Below are positions 60,956 to 64,000 of a stretch of 64,000 nucleotides of DNA, piece after piece. The position numbers and the translations under genes were made by a program. How positions within the stretch are numbered: the stretch's first letter is position 1; every line of letters starts with the position of its first letter. The stretch spans positions 62,001 through 126,000 of the forward strand of contig JBBIRW010000002.1 in the NCBI GenBank assembly GCA_037441565.1, written 5' to 3'. Source of the DNA: JBBIRW01 sp037441565 (GTDB lineage: Bacteria > Desulfobacterota > JBBIRW01). The notes under the pieces are model-generated. The model had not been told where the DNA came from. It saw nothing but the letters and a program-made list of their open reading frames with translations, and did no database searches.

Positions 60956-62164
60956 TTAATGTCCTGCTGAAGATCCATACCTTTTATGAAATATGTAAAC
61001 CTGATACATAAATGCCTCTATTTTTGTTTCAAATGATGCATCCTCCTGCCCATCATAGAATAGATTGAGCACCGGAATGTTTTTATGCTCATCCTTCAAC
61101 CTTTTGAAAATCCCTGAAGTAACCGTCCCTGGCATACATTGAAATGGTGATGTATTAACAATTCCGCTCGCACCCTTCCTTATATAATCAATAGCCTTGC
61201 CCACGCTCAGGATCGCCTCACCTTCAAATGAATCGTGTATATAGGGTGATGCCATCTTTAACAGTTCATCAATTGATGGCTCATGAGCATGACGAAGACT
61301 CCCTTCAAATATCTTCGTATATTTTCTCTCGATCATCTCCTGATATTTTACCTTAAGAAGATTCTTTATCAAAATCCCCCATCTACCCTTACTCCTGCTC
61401 CTTCTCCTTGATGTGAAATTGCTGTAAAGAATCCATTCGGTTATCGGAGGAAGCATAACCTCTGCACCGTTTTCCTCCAGTCTCTTCACAATATGTTCAT
61501 TACTGAATCTGTTTGACCTTACATATATCTCTCCTACAACCCCTACAAGAGGCTTTGTGCCTGGCAATGAGACTCCTATGCTTTCAAATCTCTCCCTTGC
61601 CCTGATGAGAACAGGAAGTGGGTCAGCCTTCCTTCTTATTGTATCCTTTATCTCCTGAAGACATTCATTGTAAACCCTCTCACTCTCTCCCCTTTTTACC
61701 TCATACGGTCTTGTCTGCCTGAGCTTCTTATCAAGCAGATCAATGCTTACAATTCCTCTCCATACAAGACTTGCAAATTCATCGCCGAGCATACTCATCT
61801 CCCCATAGTAATCCTCATCGTCCTGATCAGGTGACATTATGGGAACATCATGATACCCGATTTCATCAAGGATTATCCTGTGGAGCCTGTAATAATTTCC
61901 AAACCTGCAAGGACCCCTTCCTGTTGGCATAAAGAATACAGAGTTTTTCCTGTCAAAGTCAGGGCGTTTCAAAACCTTGATCATATCACCGGTTGTTAAT
62001 AAACAGGGATAGCATTCCTTACCTGTAACGAGCGATCTTCCAATATCCACACTCTCAGCATCCGTTTCCGGCATAACTTCAGCATCAATACCAAATGCCT
62101 GAAATGCTGCCTCTAATGCATATGCATGATCACACATATATGGAATATAGATCTTCTTTCTCAT
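60956..62164 (-). CDS. HgdB-like / CoA-enzyme activase-associated protein
   Basis: 402 residues. Starts KKIYIPYMCDHAYALEAAFQ. Conserved Cys sites: TGKECYPCLLTTGD, TGRGPCRFGNYYRL and SPFQCMPGTVTSG, the sort that hold a [4Fe-4S] cluster in 2-hydroxyacyl-CoA dehydratase-like subunits. IPVLNLFYDGQEDASFETKI near the C-terminus is also typical. Follows the activase gene by 3 bases. In many anaerobes this region is the C-terminal part of one ~1400-residue activase protein; here it is separate. Reaction unknown. Confidence 0.8.
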   Translation of the reverse strand: MRKKIYIPYMCDHAYALEAAFQAFGIDAEVMPETDAESVDIGRSLVTGKECYPCLLTTGDMIKVLKRPDFDRKNSVFFMPTGRGPCRFGNYYRLHRIILDEIGYHDVPIMSPDQDDEDYYGEMSMLGDEFASLVWRGIVSIDLLDKKLRQTRPYEVKRGESERVYNECLQEIKDTIRRKADPLPVLIRARERFESIGVSLPGTKPLVGVVGEIYVRSNRFSNEHIVKRLEENGAEVMLPPITEWILYSNFTSRRRSRSKGRWGILIKNLLKVKYQEMIERKYTKIFEGSLRHAHEPSIDELLKMASPYIHDSFEGEAILSVGKAIDYIRKGASGIVNTSPFQCMPGTVTSGIFKRLKDEHKNIPVLNLFYDGQEDASFETKIEAFMYQVYIFHKRYGSSAGH

Positions 62165-62167
62165 CTT

Positions 62168-64000
62168 TCATTGCCTCCGTATATCCATTTGCCTTGTATC
62201 ACCATGATCTAACAATTTTCTTCTCTCCCTGTAATTCTCGAGACTATCAAGGAAAGCCTCACATCTTGTTATCATACCCGCATCGGCACTGTGCTCATCT
62301 ATCTCTATCTGGAGATAGGGTTTACCCTGGAGTAACTTTTTGAAAAATGTCCCTATAAAGGAATCAGGGCCACAGCCAAAATTCGTAATGTAAACACCAA
62401 AGAGTCTTTCATCATTTTTGATAATATTGCCAACAGCAAGGATCTTCTGACCGCATTTCCAGTACATCTCTCTGAAATAGCCAAGATCCACATTCCAGAT
62501 CGGAAGATAATCCATGGGAATGGGGAGGACCCCGAGATCACGGAATATCCTTGGAAGCGAAAGATTCACACCCTGATCACAACTATTATAAGGTCGGCCG
62601 ATAATGACAATTGCAAAATCAACATTTTTAAGAACCTCTTTGCCTCTTGTAAGCATGGCGTTGTAAAATCTTTTCTGATTATACTCTGCCATCTCGATCG
62701 CCATTCTCACCCGAGATGCTGATCTTCCAAGATCGCGACCAAACTGAATGAGTTCCTTCTCAAGAACCCTTCTTTCACCAGCAAAATGAATAACAGGGGT
62801 AAGAACTCTTATATTACTGAAATCAAAAGCTGATCTTGCTACATAAGGGAGGGAAATTGTATAGGGACAATTCTGTGCTTCATTGCAGCCAGGATTTGTA
62901 ATCTTCATGTTAACAATACTGGGAAGGAATATAGTATTTATTCCTTTCTCAATGAGATTCATAATATGTCCATATGCAACTTTTACAGGAAAACATTGCT
63001 CTGCAACTGTTAATTCAACACCTTTTCTTATAATAGATTTGTTTGTTTTTTCAGAACAGATAACTCTATAACCAAGTGCTGTAAAAAATGCCTTAAAGAA
63101 TGGAAAAAGCTCGTGATAAAGAAGTAGCCTTGGATAACCAATTATCGGAGCATTGTGTGGAAGCAGATCCTCCCCCTCGCATGGAGCCTCGAGTAGTTCT
63201 TCCCTTTCAGTGAATAGATCAGGGATGTAAACATCCTTCTTTCTCTTCTTGTCGATATCAAACTTCTCACATCTGCTTCCATAAAAAAGTGGCTTTTCAC
63301 CTTCCAAAGAAACCTTCCTTATCTCGCATAAATTCGAGCAATCGCGACACTCAAATGTTGATATTTGGTAGTTTCTCCTGCTTATATCGAATCCCTTAAA
63401 TTTTGTTTTAAGATGCGGATTCTTTTGCATATATTCCTTTGCAATAATAGCAACGCCTATTGCACCTGTTACATCATGATGTTCAGGAACAACAATCTTC
63501 TTCTTCAATACCTTCTCAAAGGCTGCAATAACTGATAGGTTTGCAGCAGTTCCACCCTGAAAAAATATTTTATTACCTATATGTCTGTCACCAACAACTC
63601 TGTTGAGATAGTTTTTCACTATAGAATATGCGAGACCGCTTACAAGCTCACTTCTTGTTGCTCCTCTCTGTTGATGGTGAAGCAGATCGGATTCAATAAA
63701 GACAGTGCATCTGTCGCCGAGCGAAGCAGGGGTGGGACATGATAATGCAATGTCACTGAATTCCCCTTTTATCGATATGCCGAGCCTCTCTGCCTGTTCT
63801 TCCAGGAATGAGCCAGTCCCGGCAGCGCAGACCTTGTTCATTTCAAAATCAACAACAGCACCATTCCTTATTGAAATATATTTGCTGTCCTGACCACCAA
63901 TCTCAAAAATTGTATCCACATCAGGATCTATATTTATTGCAGCCGTTGCCTGTGCTGTTATCTCATTCTTAACAATATCAGCACCTATGAGATCACCAAT
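62168..64000 (-). CDS. Acyl-CoA dehydratase activase (BadF/HgdC-type) with DUF2229, 5' end beyond window
   Basis: 610 residues visible, open to base 64000. The N-terminal visible part is the second half of an ASKHA ATPase: GADIVKNEITAQATAAIN, TIFEIGGQDSKYISI and MNKVCAAGTGSFLEEQAERL, whose Cys normally binds the bridging [4Fe-4S] cluster, then GGTAANLSVIAAFEK. A Cys-rich finger (FECRDCSNLCEIR) follows, then the DUF2229-like region with QCFPVKVAYGHI, NPGCNEAQNCPYTISLPYVA and NFGCGPDSF. Activases use ATP to inject a high-energy electron into partner dehydratases. No dehydratase genes are in view. Confidence 0.85.
   Translation of the reverse strand: MGDLIGADIVKNEITAQATAAINIDPDVDTIFEIGGQDSKYISIRNGAVVDFEMNKVCAAGTGSFLEEQAERLGISIKGEFSDIALSCPTPASLGDRCTVFIESDLLHHQQRGATRSELVSGLAYSIVKNYLNRVVGDRHIGNKIFFQGGTAANLSVIAAFEKVLKKKIVVPEHHDVTGAIGVAIIAKEYMQKNPHLKTKFKGFDISRRNYQISTFECRDCSNLCEIRKVSLEGEKPLFYGSRCEKFDIDKKRKKDVYIPDLFTEREELLEAPCEGEDLLPHNAPIIGYPRLLLYHELFPFFKAFFTALGYRVICSEKTNKSIIRKGVELTVAEQCFPVKVAYGHIMNLIEKGINTIFLPSIVNMKITNPGCNEAQNCPYTISLPYVARSAFDFSNIRVLTPVIHFAGERRVLEKELIQFGRDLGRSASRVRMAIEMAEYNQKRFYNAMLTRGKEVLKNVDFAIVIIGRPYNSCDQGVNLSLPRIFRDLGVLPIPMDYLPIWNVDLGYFREMYWKCGQKILAVGNIIKNDERLFGVYITNFGCGPDSFIGTFFKKLLQGKPYLQIEIDEHSADAGMITRCEAFLDSLENYRERRKLLDHGDTRQMDIRRQ

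Overview
This 64 kb window is chromosomal core sequence from a bacterium: dense, mostly minus-strand housekeeping operons, with no insertion sequence, prophage, CRISPR array or rRNA seen. A BamD-like lipoprotein, a LolA-like carrier and periplasmic DegP point to a diderm (two-membrane) cell. PilT points to type IV pili. Arginine is mostly written AGA/AGG, ATA isoleucine codons are frequent and proteins are rich in Lys/Glu; together with inositol-phosphate genes beside chaperones this hints at a thermophile, but that is inference. A complete Pup-proteasome locus in a diderm excludes most familiar phyla (it is typical of Actinobacteria and scattered elsewhere, e.g. Nitrospirae and several candidate phyla). 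I do not assign a phylum.

Layout. 1-5071: ribosomal and translation genes (rplI, rpsR, ssb, rpsF with a probable S6:S18 leader, ychF, pth, rplY, prs, tRNA-Gln, spoVG). 5112-10008: ispE, clpB, degP. 10036-19489: one long same-strand chaperone cluster: response regulator, Hsp20, DnaK, DnaJ, HtpX, a ClpC-like ATPase, then Ino1, a CDP-alcohol phosphotransferase and a DUF1844 protein. It starts at a consensus sigma-54 promoter and ends at a hairpin terminator. 19617-22623: histidine kinase, diadenylate cyclase and NtrC-type sigma-54 activator in one operon, directly upstream of that promoter. 22727-24242: plus-strand BamD-like lipoprotein and TPR protein.

24252-31835: pgpA-cinA-thpR-recA-pilT-recX-alaS operon. 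31956-36454: HEAT and HD-GYP proteins sharing an N-terminal domain, then an opposing HEAT protein and a DmpA-type peptidase. 36522-37958: ruvX, mltG. 37955-44395: mpa-dop-pup-prcB-prcA-pafA. 44575-50731: DksA/TraR protein, rimO, lolA, ftsK, plsC, radC. 50809-55241: moxR, DUF58, transglutaminase, DUF123 operon. 55179-58275: moaC, a small frameshifted secreted protein, comM, a small membrane protein. 58296-60940: RtcB, archease, phosphoesterase. 60956-64000: two proteins of the 2-hydroxyacyl-CoA dehydratase activase superfamily, the second cut by the window end.

The most interesting themes are protein quality control (ClpB, a ClpC-like ATPase, DnaK/J, HtpX, DegP and Pup-proteasome together) and the apparent coupling of a kinase/c-di-AMP/NtrC module to a sigma-54 promoter at the head of the chaperone and inositol-lipid genes. 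No gene-free stretch exceeds about 175 bases.
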